A stretch of DNA of 36,471 nt, from positions 1-36,471 of the forward strand of contig JAJRVV010000002.1 in the NCBI GenBank assembly GCA_024277135.1, given 5' to 3'. The position numbers and the translations under genes were made by a program. Source of the DNA: Chloroflexota bacterium (GTDB taxonomy: Bacteria; Chloroflexota; Anaerolineae; Promineifilales; Promineifilaceae). Positions 14,791-22,838 of the stretch are shown here, piece by piece (the first letter of the stretch is position 1; every line of letters starts with the position of its first letter). The notes under the pieces were generated by a model. It saw nothing but the letters and a program-made list of their open reading frames with translations, was not told the DNA's origin and ran no database searches.

Positions 14791-15963
14791 TTAATTAGCC
14801 GTCTCAAACTGGGACATGATCTCCACATCAGCTTCGAGGTATTGGTCAGAATGTACTTTTTTCAAGCTTAGGCCAAGTTGACGCTGTTCAGGGTCAATGC
14901 GGATGATTCGGGCAGTGACCGAATCGCCCGGCTTGACGATCTCGCGGGGATGAGCAACATGCTCCTCCGCCATTTCGGATATATGGACTAATCCAACTAG
15001 TTCATGCTCGTCGTTCAGTTGGGCAAATGCGCCAAACTTCGTCAGTTTGGTGACGGTTGCTTCAACCAGTTGTCCTTCCCGATAGTACTCATTGATAAGC
15101 GTCCACGGGTCGGGCTGAAGTCGTTTGAGACTGAGAGCCAAACGCTGTTTTTCTATATCAATGTTGAGCACATACACTTCTACTGAGTCGCCAACTTTTA
15201 ATATATCTGCCGGTTTGTTTATCCGTTTCCAGCTTAATTCGGACAAATGTACCAGCCCTTCTATGCCGCCGATATCTACAAAAGCCCCAAAATCTGCTAG
15301 ATTGACGACACGACCTTGACGCACATCCCCTTTGTTTAGTTCTGCCAGGATTTTTTCTCTTTGAGCCTGCCTGATTTCTTGTTGAGCGGCTCTCTCGGAT
15401 AAGATTAAACGATTTCGCTTACGGTCTACCTCAAGTACTTTGGCGGTGATGATTTTACCCTGGAGGCTTTTGAATTGCGGTGTTGGGTCTTCGCCGCGCC
15501 GGGTCTGATGATTGCGGGCTAGTTGGGAGTTGGGGATGAAGGCTTGGATGAAGCCCAACTGAGTGAGGATACCACCCCGGTTAAACCCAACCACTCTGCT
15601 TTGGCAAACTTCCTGATTATCCAGAAGCCGGGTTGCCTCTTCCCAATCCTTTTCCTCGACGGCTTTGGTATAGGAAAGGATCAAGTTCCCATTATTATCT
15701 TCCGGATCCATGATACAAACTTTGACCTCGTTGCCGACGGCCAATTGTTGCAGGCTGTCTTTGCTCAAAACATCTATTTCTTGAGCAGTAATCAAGCCTT
15801 CGGATTTTGCGCCTATATCAACTAATATCTCACTGTTACGGTGACTGACAACCTGACCGGTGCGAATTTCTCCAACCGTAGGTAAATTCAAATCTTCCGC
15901 TAATAAAAAGTCCATGGGGTGACTGGTATGTTCACCGATATTCTCAGGGTTTTGCTCTGCCAA
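14791..15963 (-). CDS. rpsA: Ribosomal protein S1-like protein with four S1 domains
   Basis: A 390-residue RNA-binding protein. Four S1 (OB-fold) domains begin at VGEIRTGQVV, CQSRVVGFNRGG, KGDVRQGRVVNLADFG and EGQLVEATVTKLTKFG. The last two keep the classical FGAF core and the GLVH-SE motif; the first two are more divergent. Four domains is the usual size for S1 homologues in Gram-positive and deep-branching bacteria, shorter than the six-domain enterobacterial S1. The start is TTG 15963, chosen because GAGAGG sits 6 nt upstream; ATG at codon 17 is the alternative. It heads the operon with clpC. The gene has no ACGGCCGT copy. Confidence 0.9.
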   Translation of the reverse strand: MAEQNPENIGEHTSHPMDFLLAEDLNLPTVGEIRTGQVVSHRNSEILVDIGAKSEGLITAQEIDVLSKDSLQQLAVGNEVKVCIMDPEDNNGNLILSYTKAVEEKDWEEATRLLDNQEVCQSRVVGFNRGGILTQLGFIQAFIPNSQLARNHQTRRGEDPTPQFKSLQGKIITAKVLEVDRKRNRLILSERAAQQEIRQAQREKILAELNKGDVRQGRVVNLADFGAFVDIGGIEGLVHLSELSWKRINKPADILKVGDSVEVYVLNIDIEKQRLALSLKRLQPDPWTLINEYYREGQLVEATVTKLTKFGAFAQLNDEHELVGLVHISEMAEEHVAHPREIVKPGDSVTARIIRIDPEQRQLGLSLKKVHSDQYLEADVEIMSQFETAN

Positions 15964-16006
15964 ATTTTTCCTCTCTATCTGCGCTCTTTGGCGCGGTTTT
16001 TTCCTG

Positions 16007-16034
16007 ATTATACTGAGTTTAGGGACAATGGCAA
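16007..16034 (-). promoter_or_regulatory. Sigma-70-type promoter for the S1-clpC operon
   Basis: On the minus strand, TTGCCA (16034-16029), a 16-bp spacer and a perfect TATAAT (16012-16007). The start point would be near 16000, giving a leader of about 36 nt ending in GAGAGG before TTG 15963. Confidence 0.65.
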
Positions 16035-16042
16035 CGAGAAGG

Positions 16043-16098
16043 CATCCGATTTCTCCTTGACGGGCACGCTAATATCATGAGCGGCAAGAAATCGGATG
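16043..16098. repeat. Dispersed palindromic element, intergenic copy
   Basis: CATCCGATTTCT (16043-16054) and AGAAATCGGATG (16087-16098) form a 12-bp perfect stem around a 32-nt loop. A second copy with the same arms and the same loop length sits inside the DUF2723 coding sequence at 19385-19444. This copy lies between the end of the 16-kb operon and the S1 promoter. Confidence 0.8.
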
Positions 16099-16125
16099 TC
16101 TTGTGAGTTATTGGTTTTGCTTTTT

Positions 16126-16821
16126 CTAGTTTTGCCGCCGTTGCACGGCCGTCACCAACACACCCACTCCCAATAAAATGCCGCCGATGATAAGCAGTAG
16201 GTTGGAACCGCGGTTTGGGGGCGGATCGGTGTCTAGGGGGGCCGCCGTTGGTGGGGCGGCCGTTGGCCCCGGCGCACTGGTGATGTCAACGGTTGTTGCG
16301 GCGGGGGCGTTGGGCGTGGCTGATGGCGGGTCGGCGGGGTCGGGCACGGCCGTCCCGGACGACTCGATTGTTTTTCCCGGAGCGGGCTCAGCGGCGTCAG
16401 GTGTAGCCGAAGCGGATGCTGGCGATGGGGTGACGCTCCCTTCGCCCAGTTCTGGCTCTGACGTGTTGGTGAGGTCGTCTGAAGTGGTGGTTGGCGTCGG
16501 TGTAGACGAAACGGCCGTTGTCGTCGCCGTCGTCGTCACTCCGGGTCGTGGCGTGGCGGTGTTGGTTGGTGTGGCGGAGGCGTTTGGCGGCGGGGTGTCC
16601 GAGGGGGGCGCGGCCGTTGGGTTATTCGACGGCGTGTTCGTTGGTTCAATGGTGGGGAAGGGCGTGTTCGTAGGCGCATTGGGATCCACCGTTGGCGTTT
16701 TGGTGGGGATAGTTTGAGAAAATGCGCTGGGCAGCGGTTGCGCGCGCTGCTGCGCTTTGATAGGCAGGTAAATCAAAAGCGAGAGAATGATGACGATTGA
16801 CAGCTTGATTTTTGGCGACAT
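16126..16821 (-). CDS. Thr/Pro-rich secreted protein with C-terminal membrane anchor
   Basis: A 231-residue surface protein and the last gene of the long minus-strand operon. A signal peptide covers about residues 1-24 (ending near IKAQ). Some 170 residues then consist almost only of Thr, Pro, Ala, Ser and Asn, and would be extended and a likely substrate for O-glycosylation. The C-terminus is a hydrophobic segment (NLLLIIGGILLGVGVLVTAV) followed by the basic tail QRRQN. This is either a simple anchor or a sorting signal of the hydrophobic-plus-basic type. No enzymatic motif is seen. It lies 50 nt after the DUF4012 gene. Its repetitive DNA creates a long false ORF on the plus strand. Confidence 0.7.
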   Translation of the reverse strand: MSPKIKLSIVIILSLLIYLPIKAQQRAQPLPSAFSQTIPTKTPTVDPNAPTNTPFPTIEPTNTPSNNPTAAPPSDTPPPNASATPTNTATPRPGVTTTATTTAVSSTPTPTTTSDDLTNTSEPELGEGSVTPSPASASATPDAAEPAPGKTIESSGTAVPDPADPPSATPNAPAATTVDITSAPGPTAAPPTAAPLDTDPPPNRGSNLLLIIGGILLGVGVLVTAVQRRQN

Positions 16822-16871
16822 ATCTCTTTTTATCCTGGCTCTTCAGGATTTCAGACATTTCCCAAAAGCCT

Positions 16872-18857
16872 TTACTTTTGTTGATAAGTGAGTGAAATAA
16901 CTGTATCTGTTTTCAGATCAAACGCAAAATAGAGTTGAACTCCTTCAACCCGGGTTGGTGCGGGTGTGGCCTGACGCAGCATGGCTCCAGGAGGAAGAGA
17001 AATTGTGATGGTATATGGTTCTGTGGCCTGTCCCGCTTGCTTGACCAGCGTCAGTTGATAGGTGAACGTCCCATCAACGGCCGTCGCCACCACCGGCAAC
17101 TGATATTGGAAGCGGCTGGTTTTGGTTGCCGCCTGGGGCACGACAAAATAATTGGCGAATGTGGAGAGATCGGGACGTTCGTCCAGGGACACGGCCGTGC
17201 CCGGCCATGTTTTGCCGCTGATCAAGCTCTCGCCTAAAATGGGATGTCTGCTCGCTGTCAGCAGTTCGCTGCCAGCGGGGGCGTACACGCGCGCGTAATT
17301 CCAAAAACATTTATTGGCTCCATCCAGATAAGTAACCCCTTCCCGGTAGTAGGACAAATCCTGTACACAACGGCCGTCCCCTGGCGGGCCGGTATGAGTG
17401 TAGGCGAGCGTGAGCGTGGCTGCGGCCGTGCCATCCGCTTGCAGATTCACCTGGTAATCCACCGTCCGCTCCACAAAAAAGTTGGCTTTACTGTAGCCCA
17501 AATTGCTGTCCACTACCAGCAAAAAATCCCCCTGCGCCGGCGGCGACACCCGGCCGTCCCATCCCAATTCTTGCAAAACCGTCGCCAATGCCGGATCATA
17601 CACATAAATTTGCAACCGCTTCGTTTCGGCAGCTTCATACAAATTTTGCGCCAGCAAGATGGGATCAATGGCGCTGAAGTCCGTCTCTATCCGGGTGCGA
17701 ATGGCGCTGGCGTAGGCGCTGAGAAACGCTTTGCGATTGCCCACCCACTCCCCAACCGTCTGCCCTTCTTGATTTGCCCATGCCTGATGCAGTTGGTCGA
17801 GCAGGTTGTTGGGGGTGATGACGATGTCGCTGCCCGGCACGTTGATGGGGCCGGTGGCTTCGATGAGCAACTGCAAAAACTGCTGATCAACGGCGATGAC
17901 GCCATCAAACGGGGGCGCGTCCTGTCCGTACACATACAACGCCATCGCTTTTTCGGCGGAAGTGGGGAAATCGGGCCAAAAATTAGCGTCGCGGAAGGCG
18001 AACAACGCCAGCCCCATGAAATCGCTGAACGGGGCCGGCGGGTCATCGTAAGGCTTCTCGGCCCAATTGTCCACCTGGGTGGCGTCCTGAAAATCTAATG
18101 TCTGGATACGGCCGTCCGCCATCGCCAACGCCCCCACACCCGTGATAAAGCCGCCGGTGGCCCGGATTTCATCCTCGTTTTGGGCGATGATGAGGTAGCG
18201 GCGGGGGCCGTCACTGCCCAACAAAGGGGCCAGGTGGGGGGCGAATTTCAACCCAGCCTGCGCCAGCGGCAGCCACTGGTCGCCCGTCTCCAGCAGCGTG
18301 TACACCCGCCAGGGCAACGCTTCGATATTCGTCAGAGATTGGCGGGCAGCCACCAGTCTGTCAAAGGATTGATTGGCCGCCGTCAAGTCCGGGCCGGCCG
18401 CCGCCAACACGCCCACCATTTCCGCCAGCCGGGATTCGCCTGCTGCCGACTCGTCTGCCAGCAAAGCCAGCCCTGGTTTTAAGCCGCGGAAGGCGTAAAC
18501 GGCCGTCTCCGTCCCCGCGTCGGCCATTTCCAGCAGATGGGGCGCGGCTACGGCCGTCGGCCCCAACGTACCCGGCAGCCAGCCCATCCGGGAGAGCAGC
18601 GGCATGAAGACGGCCGTCTCCCGTTTGAGAATTACCACGTCCCGACGTACCGCCAGCAGCAGCGATTCCGCCGCCTCCGGGTTGAGTTGGTTCAGCCCGC
18701 CAGCCGCCAACGCCTCGGCTTCGGTTTGCCGGGCCAGCAAATCTTGCGCCGCTGCGTTGATGCGCCACGCCTTCAGCCCCAGCCAGCCCAGGATGAGCGC
18801 CAGACCGCCTAAAAAGAGCCAGAGAAAAAGCCGGTTGCGAGCAGGTTTGTCGCTCAT
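16872..18857 (-). CDS. DUF4012 domain-containing membrane protein
   Basis: A 661-residue protein with one N-terminal membrane helix (about 10-30) and a large outer region. The stretch RRYLIIAQNEDEIRATGGFI is the signature of DUF4012, a family found in glycan-export loci of Actinobacteria and Chloroflexota. Its structure resembles the LytR-CpsA-Psr relatives only loosely, and no activity is established. An earlier start at 18911 is possible, but ATG 18857 overlaps the stop of the upstream gene as ATGA, the coupling used elsewhere in this operon. It is probably involved in placing or modifying surface glycan; this is inferred from context only. Eight ACGGCCGT octamers occur in the gene. Confidence 0.75.
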   Translation of the reverse strand: MSDKPARNRLFLWLFLGGLALILGWLGLKAWRINAAAQDLLARQTEAEALAAGGLNQLNPEAAESLLLAVRRDVVILKRETAVFMPLLSRMGWLPGTLGPTAVAAPHLLEMADAGTETAVYAFRGLKPGLALLADESAAGESRLAEMVGVLAAAGPDLTAANQSFDRLVAARQSLTNIEALPWRVYTLLETGDQWLPLAQAGLKFAPHLAPLLGSDGPRRYLIIAQNEDEIRATGGFITGVGALAMADGRIQTLDFQDATQVDNWAEKPYDDPPAPFSDFMGLALFAFRDANFWPDFPTSAEKAMALYVYGQDAPPFDGVIAVDQQFLQLLIEATGPINVPGSDIVITPNNLLDQLHQAWANQEGQTVGEWVGNRKAFLSAYASAIRTRIETDFSAIDPILLAQNLYEAAETKRLQIYVYDPALATVLQELGWDGRVSPPAQGDFLLVVDSNLGYSKANFFVERTVDYQVNLQADGTAAATLTLAYTHTGPPGDGRCVQDLSYYREGVTYLDGANKCFWNYARVYAPAGSELLTASRHPILGESLISGKTWPGTAVSLDERPDLSTFANYFVVPQAATKTSRFQYQLPVVATAVDGTFTYQLTLVKQAGQATEPYTITISLPPGAMLRQATPAPTRVEGVQLYFAFDLKTDTVISLTYQQK

Positions 18858-20305
18858 GGGGTTTCGTTGCAATTTAGTTGATACCTTTCCAGCGTGATGG
18901 CGGCGCGGCAAAACGGCCGTCGTTCTCCATTCATCTGCTCAAAAAATGACAAATCATCCCGCTCCAATCCGGCCAGGTCGGGGTAAATCCGCCCCAACCG
19001 CCGCCGGTACCACGCAAAAGCGAATAGATTGGCGTCCACCGGAATCAGATCGGGACGCTGCCCCTCGCCAAAATGCAAAGCCCACACGGCCGTGATAGTG
19101 GCGTCGCCCGGCGTGAGCAAAATGGCGCGGGGCGGCGTTTCCGCCAACAGCGCTTCCGTTTGTTGGCGCAGCCGCCAATCATCGCGCAAATCCATCGTGG
19201 GCAAGTTTAACAAAAGGAGGGCCATCGGCAAAACCCAGGCCAGCCGCCCCATCCGGCGCAGGCCGGGAACCATGAGCAGCGTCAACAGCAGCAGCCCCGG
19301 CAGAAAATTGACGACGGCGTCGTTAGTGCGGTAACTAAAGGCGTAGATGAAGTAAAGAAACACGGTCAAAAGTTGGGAACACGAGACATCCGATTTCTCG
19401 CTATCGAGTATCTCAGCATGGTGACTGGTCAGAAATCGGATGTCTTTTATCCCCCAAAGAAGCGCCATCCAACCCACCGGCGTGAATTGATCCAGCAAAA
19501 GGATGCCCCATTGCCGCAGATGATCTGGAAATTCGGCGAGGGGCAGCCCCATCAGGTTGGGCCGGTAAATCTGGCCGCTGACCAACCGCCACCAGCCAGA
19601 AATCGTCTGCGGATCGCCCCAAACGATGGGCTTCTGCGGCCCGGCCAGCAGCGGCAGCAGCAAAAACGGGGTCAGACCGACGGCCGTCCCCGCTCCCAAT
19701 TCCCCCCATTTCCGCCAGGGCGTATGCCATAAAACCAGCGGCAGCAGCAAAAATGAGGTCAGGTGCGTGGTCAGGCTGAGGCCCAGGAGCAGCCCTGTTT
19801 GCCAGGCGGGACGGTCGTCTGCCAGCGACCAGACGACCAACGCCACCGCCAGCAGATTAAGCGCGTACACCTCGGTGATGATGGCTTGTCCCCAAACCAG
19901 CGGCGACAAAGCCAGCGTCAGTCCGGCGATGACGGCCGTTTCGTTGTTGATGGCATACCGTTTTTGGGCGGTGACGGCCGTTACCGCGGCGGCTAATCCG
20001 GCGCACACGGCCGAGAATAAGTTGAATCGTCCGGGAAGGGTTCCCAGGGGCAGCAGGCTGAACAGTTTGCCCAACAGCGTGTAGGCGGGGTAGCCGGGCG
20101 GATGGGGCGCGCCCAGGGTGACGGCCGCCGCCAGCAGTTCGCCGCCATCTTGCCCCCAGTTGGCCCAGGTGAGATCGGGGGCCAGCGTGCCGCCATAAAC
20201 CAGCAGCGCCGCCCCCAGGGTGATGAGGAAGGGGAGATGGCCGTTTGCACGACGGCCGCCCGCGTCAGCGTTGGCCGCGAAAAAGCGCCAGGATCGCCCG
20301 GCCAA
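18854..20305 (-). CDS. DUF2723 GT-C type membrane glycosyltransferase
   Basis: A 483-residue polytopic protein. The first outer loop contains APDLTWANWGQDGGELLAAA and then LGAPHPPGYPAYTLLGKLF, the DUF2723/TMEM260-type signature with the acidic pair typical of lipid-phosphosugar-dependent GT-C enzymes. About ten hydrophobic segments follow, then a soluble tail near residue 400. Between two helices there is an insertion (minus strand 19444-19385) encoding DIRFLTSHHAEILDSEKSDV. It is exactly a copy of the palindromic element found at 16043. The start at 20305 overlaps the previous gene by 41 bp, and a start further in is possible. It probably glycosylates a lipid-linked chain or a surface protein outside the membrane. 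Confidence 0.75.
   Translation of the reverse strand: MAGRSWRFFAANADAGGRRANGHLPFLITLGAALLVYGGTLAPDLTWANWGQDGGELLAAAVTLGAPHPPGYPAYTLLGKLFSLLPLGTLPGRFNLFSAVCAGLAAAVTAVTAQKRYAINNETAVIAGLTLALSPLVWGQAIITEVYALNLLAVALVVWSLADDRPAWQTGLLLGLSLTTHLTSFLLLPLVLWHTPWRKWGELGAGTAVGLTPFLLLPLLAGPQKPIVWGDPQTISGWWRLVSGQIYRPNLMGLPLAEFPDHLRQWGILLLDQFTPVGWMALLWGIKDIRFLTSHHAEILDSEKSDVSCSQLLTVFLYFIYAFSYRTNDAVVNFLPGLLLLTLLMVPGLRRMGRLAWVLPMALLLLNLPTMDLRDDWRLRQQTEALLAETPPRAILLTPGDATITAVWALHFGEGQRPDLIPVDANLFAFAWYRRRLGRIYPDLAGLERDDLSFFEQMNGERRPFCRAAITLERYQLNCNETP
19385..19444. repeat. Dispersed palindromic element inserted in a coding sequence
   Basis: GACATCCGATTTCT (19385-19398) and AGAAATCGGATGTC (19431-19444) form a perfect 14-bp stem with a 32-nt loop. 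The arms match the intergenic copy at 16043-16098. The insertion keeps the DUF2723 reading frame open and adds about 20 residues. Confidence 0.85.
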
Positions 20306-21773
20306 GAATCACCCCGTCACGCCAGAGGGAATAATTGTCAATGTACGCCAGTTCTTGTGGGGTGCGTTCGTCTAACAGTTGTTTGCCAGGGAGGATGGGG
20401 CTGATGAGACCCGGTTTGACTGCCAACCGGCGGCGACGCTGATCGTCGTAGCGGGCCACGGCGGCCGCGTCTTCAGCCTGGGGGCCGATGAGGCTCAGGT
20501 CGCCCCGCAAAACAGCCCACAACAGCGGCAGTTTTTGCAGCCGCCAGCGGCGCAGGAAGCGGCCGGTCGGTCGCTGGTCGTCGGTTTGGAACTGGATGCA
20601 GGTGAACGGCCGTCCCCCTTGTCCTATCATCTCCGTTTTTTGCAAACAAGGGCGGCGGCCGCCCAGCCAGACCAACGGCAGCAGAATGGGGGACAAGAGC
20701 AGACAAAGCAGCAAGCCCAACCCGGCCAACCCGGCATCCATCAGCCGTTTCTCCAGATAGTCGAGGCCGCCCAGCGTGTTTTCGGCGCCGGCCATGCCGG
20801 TTAACGGCCGCGCCACTCCCAGCGCGTACCCCAATCCCAGCGCCAACGCTCGCGTCGCCAGCAAAAATGGGGAGGCCAGCGCCACCGCTTTATCTTTGGG
20901 CCACGCTTTGGCGGCGAAGGGCAGGGTGGTCAGGAAAAAGACGATCAGGATGGCGAGAGGCAGCCAGAGAAACTGCCAGGAGATGAAAAAAGCGGTGGGG
21001 AGGGCGACGGCCGTGCCCGCCAGCAGCCCGCCCATCAGCAAAATTTGCAGCTTCATTACCTGCGGCGTGTGCGAATCGCTGACGCTTTGCCCCGGAAAGC
21101 GGCGCAAGGTCTGCATCACCCAGTAGCCGATAAAAAATTTTTTGCGGAAGTAGCCGCGCCAGGCGGCGGTGTGCCAATGAGCGACAACGGCCTCCGGCTG
21201 AAACACCATCTGGTAGCCCCGCGCCGCCAGCCGGTAGGCCAGCTCCCGGTCTTCGGCGTAATGGATTTTTTCGTCAAAACCGTCGTTCGCCAGCAATACA
21301 TCCCGGCGGAAGGCGGCCGAATGGGTGTCCACAAAATCAATCCGGCGCTGGCTTTTGAGCCGGTCATACTTGTCTTCATATTCGATTTGAACGAAGCGGG
21401 CCACGATCTCTTGTTGCCGGGTGGCGTAAGCGCCTTTGACGGCGGCGATTTCCGGGTTGGCCAGCAGGGGGGCGGTCAAAATTTCGATCCAGGCGGGGAT
21501 GGGGATGCAGTCGGCGTCGGTGAAGCAGATGATCTCGCCCTGGGCCTGGCGCACGGCCGTGTTCCGCGCCGCGCCCGCTCCCTTTTTTACCGCATGATGC
21601 AGCGTTTTTACCCCGGCTTGTTGGGCGGTGACGGCCGTCTCGTCAGTCGAGGCGTCGTCCACCACGATGATTTCGTACTCGTTGGCAGGGGTGGTTTGGC
21701 GCTGGAGCGCATCCAGACAGGCGGGCAGGGTGCGGGCGGCGTTGTGGCTGGGGATGATGACGGAAAATTTCAT
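20265..21773 (-). CDS. Family 2 glycosyltransferase fused to a divergent sugar-1-phosphate transferase
   Basis: A 502-residue bifunctional candidate. Residues about 1-230 are a GT-A family 2 domain (FSVIIPSHNAARTLPACL; VVDDASTDET; FTDADC as the DxD site; AEDRELAYRL). Hydrophobic helices follow at about 250-340. Residues about 350-502 match the bacterial sugar transferase family (WcaJ/PglC type), with RGDLSLIGP and VKPGLISP. The usual KFRTM-DE catalytic stretch reads IQFQTDDQR here, and SLDELPQ reads RLQKLPL, so the initiating-transferase half is degenerate or altered. ATG 21773 forms ATGA with the upstream stop. In the pathway it would add sugars to, or start, a polyprenyl-linked glycan. Confidence 0.8.
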   Translation of the reverse strand: MKFSVIIPSHNAARTLPACLDALQRQTTPANEYEIIVVDDASTDETAVTAQQAGVKTLHHAVKKGAGAARNTAVRQAQGEIICFTDADCIPIPAWIEILTAPLLANPEIAAVKGAYATRQQEIVARFVQIEYEDKYDRLKSQRRIDFVDTHSAAFRRDVLLANDGFDEKIHYAEDRELAYRLAARGYQMVFQPEAVVAHWHTAAWRGYFRKKFFIGYWVMQTLRRFPGQSVSDSHTPQVMKLQILLMGGLLAGTAVALPTAFFISWQFLWLPLAILIVFFLTTLPFAAKAWPKDKAVALASPFLLATRALALGLGYALGVARPLTGMAGAENTLGGLDYLEKRLMDAGLAGLGLLLCLLLSPILLPLVWLGGRRPCLQKTEMIGQGGRPFTCIQFQTDDQRPTGRFLRRWRLQKLPLLWAVLRGDLSLIGPQAEDAAAVARYDDQRRRRLAVKPGLISPILPGKQLLDERTPQELAYIDNYSLWRDGVILGRAILALFRGQR

Positions 21774-22828
21774 GCGGTCAAGCCAGGGTCTTGCGCTTGA
21801 ACCAGGGCTGTGTCCCGCCAACGCCAGCCGGTGCGGTTGGCGGCCACGCTGCCCAGCAAAATTTGGGGCAAAACGATAGTCAGATGCAAGACGACGGTGT
21901 AATTGACGACGGCCGCCTCGTCCGTGACGCCAAAGCTAATCAGCAGCCCGGCGATCATCCCATCCAAAATGCCGATTTTTAAGGGGGTGCTGGGCGGAAT
22001 TTGTACCAAGGTTCCGGCGGCATTAAGCAAGATAGCTTCTTTGACGCCCAACGGCAGATGGAATGCAGAAAAGAGGGTCAGGGGCAAAAGCACGGATAAT
22101 CCGGCGATGAGGAAGGATTGGGCCAGCAGGAGCAATAGGGCGCGGGTATGGCGCAGCGCCGACAGCCCTTCTAGGCCGGAAACGACCAGTCGTAAGAAAA
22201 AGCGGGCCAGGCGTTGGGGCAAAAGCCGGGCGAACGTTTGGCTGAGGGTGATGATGCGCCGGGTTTGGAAGGCGAGGAGGTACAGGGTGAGCAGGGAGAG
22301 GACGGCCGTCGCGCCCAGGGTAGCTTGGGGATGGCTGACGTATTCCGGCAGTGCCACCAGCGGGATGAGCAGGGCCAGCGTCAGGATGAGCATGATGAGG
22401 TCAACCGCTTTTTCCACGACCAGTGTGCCCAGCGCTTTGCCCCGGCTCCAGCCGATCTGCCGCTTGAGGGCGTAGATGCGGGCGATTTCGCCCAGGCGCA
22501 AGAAGGGGATGAGCAGGTTGACGTATTGGCCCAGCATGATGGCGCTAAAACTGGCGGCAAAGGCGGGACGCGGCCCTTGTGGCGCCAATAAAATTTGCCA
22601 ACGCCACGCTTTGAGCAGCAGGGTAGCCAGCATGATGACCAGGCCGAGCAGGATGGGACGGCCGTCTGCCTGGGCCAACGCTTTACCCACTTCGGACAGC
22701 GAGGTTTGGGTGGTGATGAACCAGACGCCGGCGGCAAGGAAGACGGCCGTCAACGCCCCATTGAGCCAGGGCCACCATCGGTTACCTTTTGCTGGAAATG
22801 GGAGGTTTTTATTGTGCTGTGATATCAA
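21770..22828 (-). CDS. Flippase-like membrane protein (LPG_synthase_TM / UPF0104 family)
   Basis: A 352-residue protein with about eight hydrophobic segments. The conserved pattern is LGQYVNLLIPFLRLGEIARIYAL, then LGTLVVEKAVDLIML and, near the end, IPPSTPLKIGILDGM and NYTVVLHLTIVLPQ. These are the marks of the lysylphosphatidylglycerol-synthase transmembrane family, many members of which sit in glycolipid loci without the synthase domain. The open frame runs further upstream, but that part is antisense-type noise over the previous gene. TTG 22828 is chosen because GGGGG precedes it by about 5 nt and it comes just after the previous stop. Transport of a lipid-linked intermediate is inferred. 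Confidence 0.75.
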   Translation of the reverse strand: MISQHNKNLPFPAKGNRWWPWLNGALTAVFLAAGVWFITTQTSLSEVGKALAQADGRPILLGLVIMLATLLLKAWRWQILLAPQGPRPAFAASFSAIMLGQYVNLLIPFLRLGEIARIYALKRQIGWSRGKALGTLVVEKAVDLIMLILTLALLIPLVALPEYVSHPQATLGATAVLSLLTLYLLAFQTRRIITLSQTFARLLPQRLARFFLRLVVSGLEGLSALRHTRALLLLLAQSFLIAGLSVLLPLTLFSAFHLPLGVKEAILLNAAGTLVQIPPSTPLKIGILDGMIAGLLISFGVTDEAAVVNYTVVLHLTIVLPQILLGSVAANRTGWRWRDTALVQAQDPGLTA

Positions 22829-22838
22829 AATGCCCCCA

